Positions 17,037 to 25,723 of a stretch of 57,460 bases of DNA are shown piece after piece (the first letter of the stretch is position 1; every line of letters begins with the position of its first letter). The stretch comes from Alphaproteobacteria bacterium (lineage in GTDB: Bacteria > Pseudomonadota > Alphaproteobacteria > Rhodobacterales > Rhodobacteraceae), in NCBI GenBank assembly GCA_016869875.1, contig VGDE01000002.1, positions 1-57,460 on the forward strand. Reading direction: 5' to 3'. The notes under the pieces were generated by a model. It searched no databases, had not been told where the DNA came from, and saw nothing but the letters and a program-made list of their open reading frames with translations. A program made the position numbers and the translations under genes.

Positions 17037-17067
17037 TTGAACCTCTAGCAGCTTGAGGTTGCAGTTG
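17037..17067 (+). promoter_or_regulatory. Third MerR-type promoter
   Basis: TTGAAC (17037-17042) is followed by the dyad ACCTC-N9-GAGGT (17041-17059), nearly identical to that at 14885-14903 (one base differs in the spacer), then GCAGTT at the -10 distance. It points to the DUF411 gene 43 bp downstream. Confidence 0.65.
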
Positions 17068-17109
17068 TCGCAAGCAAAAACCCGGCAAGTGCTGGATAAG
17101 GGACGGATC

Positions 17110-17574
17110 ATGATGGAATTGACACGGCGAGCCGTGCTTCTTGCCGCAGCCGCAAGCGCACTGCCGACACTCGGACTGTCGGGGAATGCCCTCACGATCC
17201 ATGTTGTCGAGGGACGCGGCTGCGAGTGCTGCAAGCAGTGGACGAACTACCTGCGGGAGAACGGTTTCCAGGTCACGAGCGAAGAGCGGTTCGGCACTCT
17301 TCTCATGCAGCACAAGATCGATCTTGGCGTGCCTGTCGAACTGACGTCCTGCCATACCGGATCGATTGAAGGTTACTTCCTGGAAGGACATGTTCCGGTC
17401 GCCGATATCCGCCAGCTGTTGCGGGATCGCCCGGACGCTTTGGGGGTCACTGTTCCGGGAATGCCCTTCGGAAGTCCGGGCATGGGTTCCGAAAGCCGGC
17501 GCGTGGCTTACGACGTCCTGCTGATCCGCAAGGACGGCAGCAGTGAAATCTTCAACAGCTACCCCGCTGCATAA
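17110..17574 (+). CDS. DUF411 family metal-binding protein
   Basis: The 154 residues start at the ATG 17110 (AAGGG upstream; 17113 is an alternative). A signal peptide with RR (ELTRRAVLLAAAASALPTLG) is followed by the DUF411 domain: GRGCECCKQWTNYLRENGF with the CxxC-like cysteines, a distal Cys-His (LTSCHTGSIEGYFLEGHVP) and VPGMPFGSPGM. The family is linked to copper and other metal resistance, probably as a periplasmic metal binder. A MerR-type promoter lies directly upstream. An L,D-transpeptidase gene follows after 34 bp. Confidence 0.88.
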   Translation: MMELTRRAVLLAAAASALPTLGLSGNALTIHVVEGRGCECCKQWTNYLRENGFQVTSEERFGTLLMQHKIDLGVPVELTSCHTGSIEGYFLEGHVPVADIRQLLRDRPDALGVTVPGMPFGSPGMGSESRRVAYDVLLIRKDGSSEIFNSYPAA

Positions 17575-17608
17575 ATCAGCCGAACGCCTTCTGCAGGAAC
17601 CCGTGTCA

Positions 17609-18163
17609 ATGTCCCACTTCACCCGCCGCCATGCCTCACTGGCCATGATTGCAGCCTTGGCAGCCTGCGGACGATCCGGTTCATCCGGCGTGAGCACTCA
17701 GGCCGCAGCCCGACCGATACCGGAGTTCAAGCGCTACTTCGGACCCCCCGTGACGCAAGTGGTGGTCTACAAGAGCCAGCGCAGAATGCATCTCATCAGC
17801 GGCACGACCTTGCTGAAGTCCTATGATTTCGGGCTCGGCAACCAACCTGTCGGTCCGAAGCAGTTCGAGGGCGACGGGAAGACCCCTGAGGGTCTATATT
17901 TTGTCGACCGCTTCAATCCACGCAGCCGCTATCACCTGTCGGTCGGCATTTCCTACCCGAACGATCAGGACAAGGCCTACGCCGCACAATTTGGACGAAA
18001 GGCAGGCGGAGACATCATGTTCCATGGTCGGGGGCCTGAAGGAAATGTCCTTGCCGCCAAGAACCGGGATTGGACTGCGGGGTGCCTTGCGCTGACAGAT
18101 CAGGAGATCGAGGACGTTTACGCAATGCTCCAGCCAAGAACACCCGTGATGATCTACGCGTAA
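17609..18163 (+). CDS. L,D-transpeptidase (YkuD) lipoprotein, second of three
   Basis: The 184 residues start at ATG 17609. A lipoprotein signal (SLAMIAALAACGRSG) precedes a YkuD domain (VVVYKSQRRMHLISG near the start of the domain; GDIMFHGRGPEG, then DWTAGCLALTDQE with the catalytic Cys). The presence of the Cys after TAG and the small size fit the short YkuD class that acts on its own. It is likely co-transcribed with the DUF411 gene. A strong terminator follows at 18202-18223. Confidence 0.9.
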   Translation: MSHFTRRHASLAMIAALAACGRSGSSGVSTQAAARPIPEFKRYFGPPVTQVVVYKSQRRMHLISGTTLLKSYDFGLGNQPVGPKQFEGDGKTPEGLYFVDRFNPRSRYHLSVGISYPNDQDKAYAAQFGRKAGGDIMFHGRGPEGNVLAAKNRDWTAGCLALTDQEIEDVYAMLQPRTPVMIYA

Positions 18164-18201
18164 TTCCTTCTCCGACCCGTCACAGGTCGTCTTCATGAAA
18201 A

Positions 18202-18223
18202 AGAGGCCGGTGGACCGGCCTCT
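18202..18223. terminator. Bidirectional terminator
   Basis: The stem AGAGGCCGG (18202-18210) and CCGGCCTCT (18215-18223) has a 4-nt loop; TTTATT follows on the plus strand and an A-rich stretch precedes it. It separates the second YkuD gene from the convergent alkaline phosphatase gene. Confidence 0.85.
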
Positions 18224-18245
18224 TTATTGTCTGACCTCGACGGAT

Positions 18246-19733
18246 TTATTCGGCCGAGGGGAACATGGCCTGCCGCATGACGTGGAAGATGACCTCTTGA
18301 TCCATCGTCCCGCCGAAGAGATGCGCCCAGGGACCAGTGGCCCACAGGCCGACATCGACGCCGGAATGGCTTTCAGAGCTCGCCGGGATCAAGGCTTGCT
18401 GCAAATGATCAGGATTGGTCGCTTCGTCCTGGGTCAGCTCAGCACGAGAACCTGAATAGGTCCCATCTTCCTGTTCGGTCAGAATGGAGCCCGGACCATT
18501 GCCGAAGCCCACGACTGTAAAGGGCGAGCCGTCATCAGCCAGGACAAGTTCGTCAGAATGCTTGATCCGGTCGGTGGAGACGTCATAGCAAAGCCCGGTG
18601 ATGGGCGTGCCGCGGCCGCAATAGCCGTTGAAGACCATGGCATGATCGTGGTCGGACGTGACAATGATCAGCGTTTCTTCCGGATTGGTGGCTTCCATGG
18701 TGGCCTGGATTGCTTCGGCAAATGCCACGCCGTCAGTGAAGGTGCGATGAGCATTGCCATCATGACTTCCGTGGTCAACCCGTCCGGCTTCGACTTCGAG
18801 GTAAAAGCCCTCCTCATTGCTCGACAGCTTTTCAATGGCCATTTGCGTCATCTCGGCCAGCGTCGGCTCTTGCTCGGGACGGTCGGCAGCATAGGCCATA
18901 TGGCTTCCCGCAAAAAGGCCAAGAACCGGGCCTTCTGCGGCAAGATCCAGACCTTCGGCGGTCTCGCGATCATGAGCAAAGGCGACGCCCAGGTCTTTTG
19001 CACGGGCCACAAGATCAACGTCATCGGGTCGGCTGCCGGTCAGACCACCGCCCACGTCCACGCCCTCCGGAGCAAAGTTGGACGCACCGCCTCCCATGGC
19101 GAAATCAAGCATGCCGCTTTCCATCGCGTCGATCATCTGGGTGGCGATATCGGTGCAGCCTTCAGGAGCCTCACCTTCCCAGTCACGGCTTTGGGTCTTG
19201 GCAAAAACGGCAGCCGGCGTGGCATGTGTGATGCGTGCGGTTGACACGACGCCAACGGATTTGCCTGCCTCGGAGGCCAGTTCAGCAAAGGTCGTCAGCG
19301 GGGTGCCGCTTGAACAATCTTCATGAACAACGTCTTCGCTCATGTTGATTGTGTTGAATATTTGCTTGACGCCCGTGTTCATTGCACCTGCCGTCGGAGC
19401 AGAGTCCGGGGTTTGGGCATTGATGTTGTACGTCTTCATGATGGCCGAGTTTTGAAACAGGTCATAAGGGAGGTTGTATTCCTCGCCCAGGAGGCCCTCC
19501 TGCTGACCCATGTACAGCCGGATCCCGTAGTTCGTGCCGATCCCCATGCCATCGGCGACAAACAGGATGACATTCCGAGCCGTGCCGGTATTGGGCTCTG
19601 CGTTCAGGCGCTCGCCCAGCACCTGCTGAGCAGCCGTGAAGTACTCGCTTCCCCCTTGGGGCAGGTCTTGGGCAAAAGCCGTGCCTCCACAAAGCGCAAT
19701 GGCAAATGTGGACGTGAATGTGCGACGAAACAT
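18246..19733 (-). CDS. phoA: Alkaline phosphatase (PhoA type)
   Basis: The 495 residues start at the ATG 19733 (GGAGG upstream). A Sec signal (FRRTFTSTFAIALCGGTAFA) is followed by the PhoA fold: VADGMG for the first metal ligand, the catalytic serine in TPDSAPTAGAMNTG, GSHDGNAHR, and TSDHDHAMVFNG with further Zn ligands. It frees phosphate from organic esters in the periplasm and needs disulfides and Zn, which links it loosely to the dsb and metal genes. It is flanked by terminators and the third YkuD gene. The exact subfamily name is uncertain. Confidence 0.9.
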   Translation of the reverse strand: MFRRTFTSTFAIALCGGTAFAQDLPQGGSEYFTAAQQVLGERLNAEPNTGTARNVILFVADGMGIGTNYGIRLYMGQQEGLLGEEYNLPYDLFQNSAIMKTYNINAQTPDSAPTAGAMNTGVKQIFNTINMSEDVVHEDCSSGTPLTTFAELASEAGKSVGVVSTARITHATPAAVFAKTQSRDWEGEAPEGCTDIATQMIDAMESGMLDFAMGGGASNFAPEGVDVGGGLTGSRPDDVDLVARAKDLGVAFAHDRETAEGLDLAAEGPVLGLFAGSHMAYAADRPEQEPTLAEMTQMAIEKLSSNEEGFYLEVEAGRVDHGSHDGNAHRTFTDGVAFAEAIQATMEATNPEETLIIVTSDHDHAMVFNGYCGRGTPITGLCYDVSTDRIKHSDELVLADDGSPFTVVGFGNGPGSILTEQEDGTYSGSRAELTQDEATNPDHLQQALIPASSESHSGVDVGLWATGPWAHLFGGTMDQEVIFHVMRQAMFPSAE

Positions 19734-20018
19734 GGAGCCTCCGGAGATCTTGTCTGGGGGCACACGTTATTACTGGCCAATGACGTACTCGTAGCAAGAC
19801 AATGACGATGCCGTGACAGGTCCGCCTTCCTTTGCTGAGTTGCTGATCAGCGGGCGCGTGCTGTCGCCATCCTCCTTGGCTTCCTATCCAAGGACCCTTG
19901 GCCTGTTGCAGATTGTCCAGAACGAACCAAAAATGCTTCGGATTGTCTTGGTTCAAGCCCCGTGCTCGGCTATTGCTTTGGGAAAAGCTGTCAAAAACCA
20001 AAAGAGCGAGGCAGGAGC

Positions 20019-20657
20019 ATGTCTAGGGACCGCAGAACCTTTTTGCAGGGGCTTGTCGCAGCAAGCGTCGTTCTTCCCGGCACCTCTGCGTTTGGACAGA
20101 ACTTTGACCCCGCCACCGGGCAGCCGCTCTACCCAAGCCCGCCAGCAGCAGGCGTTCCGGCTATGAGCCAGGCCGCTTCCGGCGGAGGTCCGCAGCGCAA
20201 CCTGTCTTCCTTCCGCTCGCGGCACTGGCGTGACTTCTATCCCTCCCTCGGGAAAGGCGTCATCCTGGCCGACGTCACCTCCCGTTGCGTGCACTACTGG
20301 TCCGCCGATGAGAGCGTGCATTTCGTGTTTCCCTGCTCCATTCCCATGACCGAAGATCTGACGCGCCGCGGCCAGACCGAAGTCGTCAGGAAGACCAAGA
20401 ACCCGCCCTGGACGCCCACGGCGAGCATGCGGGAAAAAGACCCGACCCTGCCGCAGCGTGTGGAGGGAGGAGCCCCTGAAAATCCTTTGGGCGCTTACGG
20501 CCTTTATCTGGCCTGGCCGGCCTACCTCGTCCACGGCACCCACGACACCCGCAAGATCGGGCGGAAATCGTCGTCGGGCTGCTACGGCCTTTACAACGAG
20601 CATGTGGAACGGCTTTTCGCGGTTGCCGAAGTGGGCACCCAAGTCACTGTCTTCTGA
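20019..20657 (+). CDS. L,D-transpeptidase (YkuD), third of three
   Basis: The 212 residues start at ATG 20019 (AGGAGC upstream). There is an RR-type signal (SRDRRTFLQGLVAASVVLPG), then a YkuD domain with VHGTHDTRKIGRKSSSGCYG, where the His and Cys are catalytic, ending NEHVERLFAVAEVGTQVTVF. It is divergent from phoA. It is not closely similar to the other two YkuD genes, so the three arrived separately or diverged long ago. Confidence 0.91.
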   Translation: MSRDRRTFLQGLVAASVVLPGTSAFGQNFDPATGQPLYPSPPAAGVPAMSQAASGGGPQRNLSSFRSRHWRDFYPSLGKGVILADVTSRCVHYWSADESVHFVFPCSIPMTEDLTRRGQTEVVRKTKNPPWTPTASMREKDPTLPQRVEGGAPENPLGAYGLYLAWPAYLVHGTHDTRKIGRKSSSGCYGLYNEHVERLFAVAEVGTQVTVF

Positions 20658-20828
20658 CCGCTTCTTGTCCGGGATCTGGAACTGACGCTCTGCGTCCCGA
20701 GCGTGCTGAGCCCTTAATGCTCAAAGCGGAGGGTGGAGCAGCTGGATGACGTGGCATGCTGGAGGCCCCTGACCGCGACGAACCCGCTACCGCCATCCTT
20801 CTTCAGGGTTGGCGGCAGTTCGTCACGG

Positions 20829-21077
20829 TCACCCCCGGCTGCGGACGTACTCCACATGACTTCTTTGGTTCAACCACTTGTTCTGCTTCACCAGCCGCAA
20901 GCCCGGAACCTGTCCGGCGGCAACCATCTTGCGAAACGTCCGGCCAACATCTGCCGGATCAGCCACCGCGTCCCATCCTTCCCCATAGAGATCACGAATT
21001 GTCGCCCGGTGCGGCTCCCTGGCTGCAACAAAACGTTCTGCGCCCCGCTGCAGTCGCTCAGCAATGTCATCATTCAT
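20829..21077 (-). CDS. DUF1413-like small protein
   Basis: The 82 residues from ATG 21077 read MNDDIAERLQRGAERFVAAR, then a block with DVGRTFRKMVAAGQVPGL and a basic tail (KQNKWLNQRSHVEYVRSRG). The second half resembles DUF1413 (G..FR..V..G.....GL). An upstream TTG at 21131 in frame would add 18 residues but lacks a well-placed ribosome site. No function is known. It stands alone between the third YkuD gene and the mntP remnant. Confidence 0.5.
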   Translation of the reverse strand: MNDDIAERLQRGAERFVAAREPHRATIRDLYGEGWDAVADPADVGRTFRKMVAAGQVPGLRLVKQNKWLNQRSHVEYVRSRG

Positions 21078-21333
21078 CGGGTCTGGCTTCCACGTCTCTC
21101 TGGGTTGGTATCCGACCACCCTTGTCGCCAATTCCTGTCTTATGGAAAACCCCGGCCGTGATAACAGTCCTGCGCGTGCTGCATTCCATGTCAGTCCGGT
21201 CTTGGCTCAGGCAAGCGGCGGTTGATCGTCGGCCGTTAGCGGCTGCAGCATTGTTCCAGGTGTCGATGATCCTGCCAAACAGTCGTTCCTCTGCTCTGCC
21301 GCCGTTCAAGCATCCATTCTTAGGTGAGAATGA

Positions 21334-21510
21334 CTTGCAAGTGTTAGTCTTGCCGTTTCGATGTCGATCGATGCCTTCATTGCGTCGATTGGAAAGGGCG
21401 CATCAACGCAACGGCCAAGCTTTAACAAGGCTATCCGGACAGGCGCGATCTTTGGCGTTGTGGAAGCGATCACTCCCTTGATTGCCTGGGCCGCAGGGGT
21501 TGCAGCCAGT
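21334..21510 (+). pseudogene. mntP: 5' remnant of a MntP-type manganese efflux pump gene
   Basis: The frame [20 protein letters not shown] continues [20 protein letters not shown] and [19 protein letters not shown]. This is the first and second helix of MntP (usual form: MSADAF..S.GRGA......AL.TGL.FG..EA.TP..GW..G). It has no ATG at the N-terminus in frame (a TGA lies at 21331) and loses similarity after about residue 60, whereas MntP is about 190 residues. It is therefore broken at both ends. Confidence 0.7.
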
Positions 21511-21703
21511 ACACGGGGCTGTTGTCACAGGTCCACTGATAGAGCAGCAGCCTGTCAGGAGGAAGTTAGCGCAGTCTGCGCCTTGCCAAACGCCTCGATC
21601 TGCCGGCGCAAAAAAGCCGGACCTGAGTGCTGACAAAGGTGAGCTAGGGCCAACGCGGCCTGACAACACCTGGTGCCCGCCAGCCAACGAGCAACTCTCG
21701 GCT

Positions 21704-23155
21704 TCAGGCGCGCCAGAACCGCGGCATCAGCAGCACCAGGACCGAGACCAGCTCCAGCCGCCCAAGATACATCCCGACGATCATGATCCACTTGGCAGCG
21801 TCGGGAAAATTGACGATCGAGCCATTGGCGCTGATCTCGGGCCCCCAGGCGGGGCCGATATTGGCAATGGCGGTCCAGGCGGCCGTCAGGGCCGTGCGCG
21901 GATGCAGGCCGGTCAGCGATAATCCCAAGATTAGCAGGCCGAAGGTCAGCATGAAGAGCGTAAAGAACGCCATCACCGAGTCGATGATGTCCTCGTCCAG
22001 CCGCTGCCCCTCGTAGCGTAGCGATGAGATGCGGTGGGGCGAATGCATGCGGCGGATCTGCGCACGCACGGCCTCCAGCAGCACCAGGTAGCGGAAAACC
22101 TTGACCGAGCAGCCGGTCGAGCCGGTGCAGCCCCCGATCAGTCCCACAATGATCAGCAGCGCCAGCGGAAGATGCCCCCAAGCCATCATGTTAGTCGAGG
22201 CATAGCCGGTGCCCGAGAAGGTCGAGATGGTGTTGAACACCGTTTCACGCAAAGCCTCCGGCAGCGAGGCGTCCTGATCCAGATAGAGCAGCCGATAGCT
22301 CATGATGATCGCGCACACGTAGAAGATCCAGCGCAGGTAGGTCCTGATCTGACGGTCACGCCACAGCGGCTGGACATTGCCGCCCATTGCTTGGACCAGA
22401 CGGATGAAGGGGATCGAGGCCATAATCATGAAGACCGAGGCCGCCCACTCCGGCCCCCCCAGATAGGCCCCGAAACTGGCGTCATAGTTCGAGAACCCGC
22501 CGGTCGAGCAGGTTGTCAGTGCATGCACCACCGCGTCAAAGCCGGTCATGCCCAGCAGCATGTAGGTGATCGCGCAGGCCCCTGTCATCAGCAGGTAGAC
22601 CGTTGTCATCTCGGACGCGATCTGGCCAGCGCGGGGCAGGACCTTGCCTAGTGTATCGAACCCCTCCGAGCGGAAGAACTGCATGCCGCCGACCTTCATC
22701 ACCGGCAGGAAGACCATCGCGACAACGACAATCCCCAGCCCACCCATCCATTGCAGCAGCGCCCGCCACAGATGTGTGCTCTTGGGCAGCGCGTCCAGTT
22801 CCGGGAAGGCTGTGGTCCCGGTGGTCGTCATGCCCGACATAGCCTCGAAATAGGCATCGAGAAAGCTGACATGGGGCTGGCCCAAGATAAAGGGCATCGC
22901 GCCAAAGATGGGCAGGATGGCCCAAAGGCCCGATGTCAGCAGAAAAGCCTGCTGGATGGTGAGCGAACGGTAGCTGCCGCGTGTGGCAACTGCGATCAGC
23001 CCTCCTGCCGTTATTGTGACAAACGCACACTCCAGGAAGACCATCCAGTGCGGATCACCATGCCATAGGTCCACCAGCATGGGCAGCAGCATCGCTACGC
23101 CTACGGTGACGATGATGGTTCCAATTGGATGGGCTACGGGGCGCAGGTCGATCAT
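21704..23155 (-). CDS. trkH: TrkH family potassium uptake protein
   Basis: The 483 residues carry the four P-loop repeats of Trk/Ktr channels: AMSGMTTTGTTAF, TTCSTGGFSNYD, TFSGTGYASTN and the last one near IANIGPAWGPEIS. There are about ten transmembrane helices. It imports K+ with TrkA, which is absent here and would come from the host. It stands alone on the minus strand between the mntP remnant and the resolvase. The ribosome site is weak. Confidence 0.93.
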   Translation of the reverse strand: MIDLRPVAHPIGTIIVTVGVAMLLPMLVDLWHGDPHWMVFLECAFVTITAGGLIAVATRGSYRSLTIQQAFLLTSGLWAILPIFGAMPFILGQPHVSFLDAYFEAMSGMTTTGTTAFPELDALPKSTHLWRALLQWMGGLGIVVVAMVFLPVMKVGGMQFFRSEGFDTLGKVLPRAGQIASEMTTVYLLMTGACAITYMLLGMTGFDAVVHALTTCSTGGFSNYDASFGAYLGGPEWAASVFMIMASIPFIRLVQAMGGNVQPLWRDRQIRTYLRWIFYVCAIIMSYRLLYLDQDASLPEALRETVFNTISTFSGTGYASTNMMAWGHLPLALLIIVGLIGGCTGSTGCSVKVFRYLVLLEAVRAQIRRMHSPHRISSLRYEGQRLDEDIIDSVMAFFTLFMLTFGLLILGLSLTGLHPRTALTAAWTAIANIGPAWGPEISANGSIVNFPDAAKWIMIVGMYLGRLELVSVLVLLMPRFWRA

Positions 23156-23333
23156 CGAGCCTAGTTGCCGCGCCCCTTGGAACTCGTCAAGCCGCGCCGG
23201 ACAGCCACCATATGTGCGTCAGCCATGGGACGGGCTGTGCTGACGACATGTGCACCTGGGGCGAGAGCCAGACCGACTGCGGCTGCTACGCCGTGAGAGA
23301 CGCTGCCACGGCGGGTTCCAGGACGAAAATATG

Positions 23334-23903
23334 CTACCTGGCTAACACCGTGCTGGCCTTCAACGCCGTGTAGAGGGCAGACTTACTTACTTTCACGCGA
23401 GCTGCGGCCTCGCGCACGTTGAGGCCCGACGCGATCAGCTGACGGGCACGTGCCACCTTTTCTGGTGTAACAGCAATGGGGCGCCCCCCTTTCCGCCCTC
23501 TTGCCGCGGCAGCTTTCAGTCCTGCGCCAGTTCGCTCGCGGATCAAGTCTCGCTCAAACTGACCAAGGGCCCCGAAGATGTGGAACACGAGCCGCCCGGT
23601 CGGGGTGGTGGTATCGATTGTCTCGGTAAGGGACCGGAAGCCCACACCTCGGCCTTCAAGTTCAGCCACCGTTTGCAGCAGATGGGTCATTGAACGGCCA
23701 AGCCGGTCGAGCTTCCAGACGACGAGCGTGTCACCTTCCCGGAGGAAGGAGAGTGCCGCATGCAAGCCAGGGCGGTCCGCCTTGGCACCGGATACCCCTT
23801 GGTCCTCAAAGATGCGGGTCGCGCCAGCAGCCTTCAGCGCGTCAAGCTGAAGGGCAAGATCCTGCTCGGAGGTCGAGACGCGCGCGTACCCTATAAGTGA
23901 CAT
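23334..23903 (-). CDS. Serine recombinase (resolvase/invertase family)
   Basis: The 189 residues run from the ATG 23903 (AAGGAAAA upstream). The N-terminal catalytic domain begins [19 protein letters not shown] with the catalytic Ser in RVS; it continues [16 protein letters not shown] and a long E helix ([18 protein letters not shown]). The C-terminal helix-turn-helix is [20 protein letters not shown]. It is of the TnpR/Pin size class. A res-like set of inverted motifs lies upstream at 23976-24050. No transposase accompanies it, so it may act as a plasmid multimer resolvase. Confidence 0.92.
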   Translation of the reverse strand: MSLIGYARVSTSEQDLALQLDALKAAGATRIFEDQGVSGAKADRPGLHAALSFLREGDTLVVWKLDRLGRSMTHLLQTVAELEGRGVGFRSLTETIDTTTPTGRLVFHIFGALGQFERDLIRERTGAGLKAAAARGRKGGRPIAVTPEKVARARQLIASGLNVREAAARVKVSKSALYTALKASTVLAR

Positions 23904-23975
23904 CTGTTTTTCCTTGCGCACTGTTTTCGGCATCAGTTGCCTGAAAATGTCCATAAAATCATCCAACAATCAAGT

Positions 23976-24050
23976 TGTCCGAATACGCATCTTACAGCCT
24001 GTTCTCGGACATATCTGGCAATGGTCCGCAAAACGTCCGTTTTGTGGACA
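23976..24050. promoter_or_regulatory. Candidate res site for the resolvase
   Basis: Two inverted motifs lie upstream of the resolvase gene. TGTCC (23976-23980) pairs with GGACA (24007-24011). GTCCGCAAAAC (24024-24034) pairs with GTTTTGTGGAC (24039-24049) with one mismatch. TGTCC...GGACA ends are typical of Tn3-family res subsites. The first spacing (36 bp) is longer than the usual 28. Confidence 0.5.
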
Positions 24051-24087
24051 GAGGATTAGTACGCCAGACGATATCACGAATTCAATT

Positions 24088-24115
24088 TTGACATCATCTT
24101 GCCTGATGATATCAT
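24088..24115 (+). promoter_or_regulatory. Promoter of the VapBC (FitAB-like) pair
   Basis: TTGACA (24088-24093) and TATCAT (24110-24115) have a 16-bp spacer. The dyad ATCATC (24093-24098) and GATGAT (24105-24110) lies within it, a likely binding site for the antitoxin. Confidence 0.6.
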
Positions 24116-24150
24116 TTTTGGTGGAACGCTATCTGAGGACAGAGGCAGCT

Positions 24151-24396
24151 ATGGGAAACATGATGATCCGGAACCTTCCTGACGAGGTTCACAACCACCT
24201 TCGGGAGCAGGCGTCGAGCAACCGGCGAAGCATCGAAGCCGAGGCCCGTGCCATCTTGGTCAACTCCTACGTTGCCAGACAAACGGGCGGTTTCGGGCAG
24301 CAACTGCGGTCACGGTTTCAGGAAATGGGCGTGATCGGTGAAGAGTTGAGCCGAACGCGTGACAAAACTGCGGGCGAAGCTGCCGACTTCTCATGA
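24151..24396 (+). CDS. FitA/VapB-like ribbon-helix-helix antitoxin
   Basis: The 81 residues start MGNMMIRNLPDEVHNHLREQ, a CopG/FitA ribbon-helix-helix (strand MMIRNLP, then two helices with NRRSIEAEARAIL). The C-terminal tail (FQEMGVIGEELSRTRDKT) should block the toxin. AGAGG lies before the ATG at 24151. It overlaps the toxin start by 4 bp. It likely represses the promoter at 24088-24115. Confidence 0.88.
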   Translation: MGNMMIRNLPDEVHNHLREQASSNRRSIEAEARAILVNSYVARQTGGFGQQLRSRFQEMGVIGEELSRTRDKTAGEAADFS

Positions 24397-24821
24397 TCAT
24401 CCTGGACACGAACGTTCTTTCGGAGGTCCAGCGGCCTGCTCCAAACCCGAATGTCATGGCTTGGCTTGATGCACAGGAACCAGGCAATCTTTACGTGACC
24501 GCCATCACGGCAGAAGAGTTGCTGTTTGGTGCGTTCATCTTGCCTGCCGGGGAGCGGAAGACACGACTTGTCGGGACGATCGAGGCGATGCTGCAGGATG
24601 ATTTTGCCGGCCGTATCCTTCCCTATGACGGAACGGCGTCGCTGTTCTATGCCATGCGTGTCTCAAGGGCGAGAGAGCGTGGCGTGACCATAAGTCATGC
24701 CGATGGTCAGATCGGGGCCATTGTTGCGGCCCAGAACGTTGCCAGCATCGCAACCCGCGACACCGCACCCTTTCAGGCCATGGGTGTCGAAGTCATCAAC
24801 CCCTGGGAGTTCCAGCCGTAG
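24393..24821 (+). CDS. VapC/FitB-like PIN-domain toxin
   Basis: The 142 residues show the PIN nuclease acid set: ILDTNVLSE at the start (Asp5 and Glu11), EELLFGA (Glu), SHADGQIGAIV (Asp) and IATRDTAPF (Asp). It cuts RNA, often tRNA, when the antitoxin decays. It appears full-length and intact, unlike the second VapC at 30387. The pair lies between the resolvase and Thoeris and may help keep this region. Confidence 0.9.
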   Translation: MIILDTNVLSEVQRPAPNPNVMAWLDAQEPGNLYVTAITAEELLFGAFILPAGERKTRLVGTIEAMLQDDFAGRILPYDGTASLFYAMRVSRARERGVTISHADGQIGAIVAAQNVASIATRDTAPFQAMGVEVINPWEFQP

Positions 24822-25033
24822 CTGGATCCAATTGTGCTACGTCTGGGCCATCTCCTGAGCCGTCGTTCGCTGCAGCTGCACAATCACTTCTATCGTGGAC
24901 ATTAGAACGTAGCGAAGGGTCAGAAGAGGCCGCTTCTAAATCGTCAAATACGGAGTGCAGCTTCCCCAAATCCAGTCTGGCCTCAGCCGTGCGGCATCCT
25001 CCGGTCCAGTGGTGTTCGAAGCTTAGAGGGTGC

Positions 25034-25612
25034 CTACCCTGTCTTTCTAAAAGCGCGCGGATCCTCGATCCATATGTCCCACTGTTTTGATGCTGTGCTG
25101 CTCTTGTTGATCCAAATTTTGTTGGTGGTGCCACCTTGAATTGGCGCTTCATCGATATATGGATAAATACCGAGATATTCCTGTCCTTGGAAGCTCTCGC
25201 CACTTCGAGTAACGGGAAGGATTACGACGGCTCCGTTGAAACCATCGAAATATCCTAGCTCCCAGGGCATCCACTTGGATGATCCCGAATTTACGCTATG
25301 CACATAGACGAGCGACCTGCACTGACGCATCCGTCCCCGGATGGTCTCGGCAGTCGCCGGTGTTACCCGGCTGCGATCAAGCTGCGGGTCTTCCAACCAG
25401 TCCACGTAAACAGTCTTCCCATAGTCTTCGAGGACGCCTTTTACGCCGAGGATGATCTCTGCATCGGATGTCGAGTGGCTTAAAAATATATCAAAGCTGG
25501 ACTTCGCTTTCGCTGAGGCGACCTCTTCCTTAAGGACGGCCGTCGCGTTTCTATAGATCCCAGTCTTGCGCTGCGCGCGTTGGCGAATTCTGCTTTCGGT
25601 GAAGGTCGTCAT
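25034..25612 (-). CDS. thsB: ThsB-type TIR protein of a Thoeris system (canonical TIR)
   Basis: The 192 residues have a helical basic head, then a TIR domain: FDIFLSHSTSDAEIILGVKG, VYVDWLEDPQLDR, and WMPWELGYFDGFNG with the likely catalytic Glu118. ThsB senses phage and makes a cyclic ADP-ribose isomer that activates ThsA (established for Bacillus Thoeris). It is downstream of thsA on the same strand with a 111-bp gap. The ribosome site is weak (GGAAAA), so its level may be kept low. It is a different TIR subtype from the 27290 gene. Confidence 0.85.
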   Translation of the reverse strand: MTTFTESRIRQRAQRKTGIYRNATAVLKEEVASAKAKSSFDIFLSHSTSDAEIILGVKGVLEDYGKTVYVDWLEDPQLDRSRVTPATAETIRGRMRQCRSLVYVHSVNSGSSKWMPWELGYFDGFNGAVVILPVTRSGESFQGQEYLGIYPYIDEAPIQGGTTNKIWINKSSTASKQWDIWIEDPRAFRKTG

Positions 25613-25723
25613 TAATTTTCCGATGTTGCATACAATTATTCAGCCTAATTGCCCTACACGGCGAAACGTATATAATATGGCGAGCATACTGGACTAACAT
25701 CACTACGATAATCAGTGCACTAT

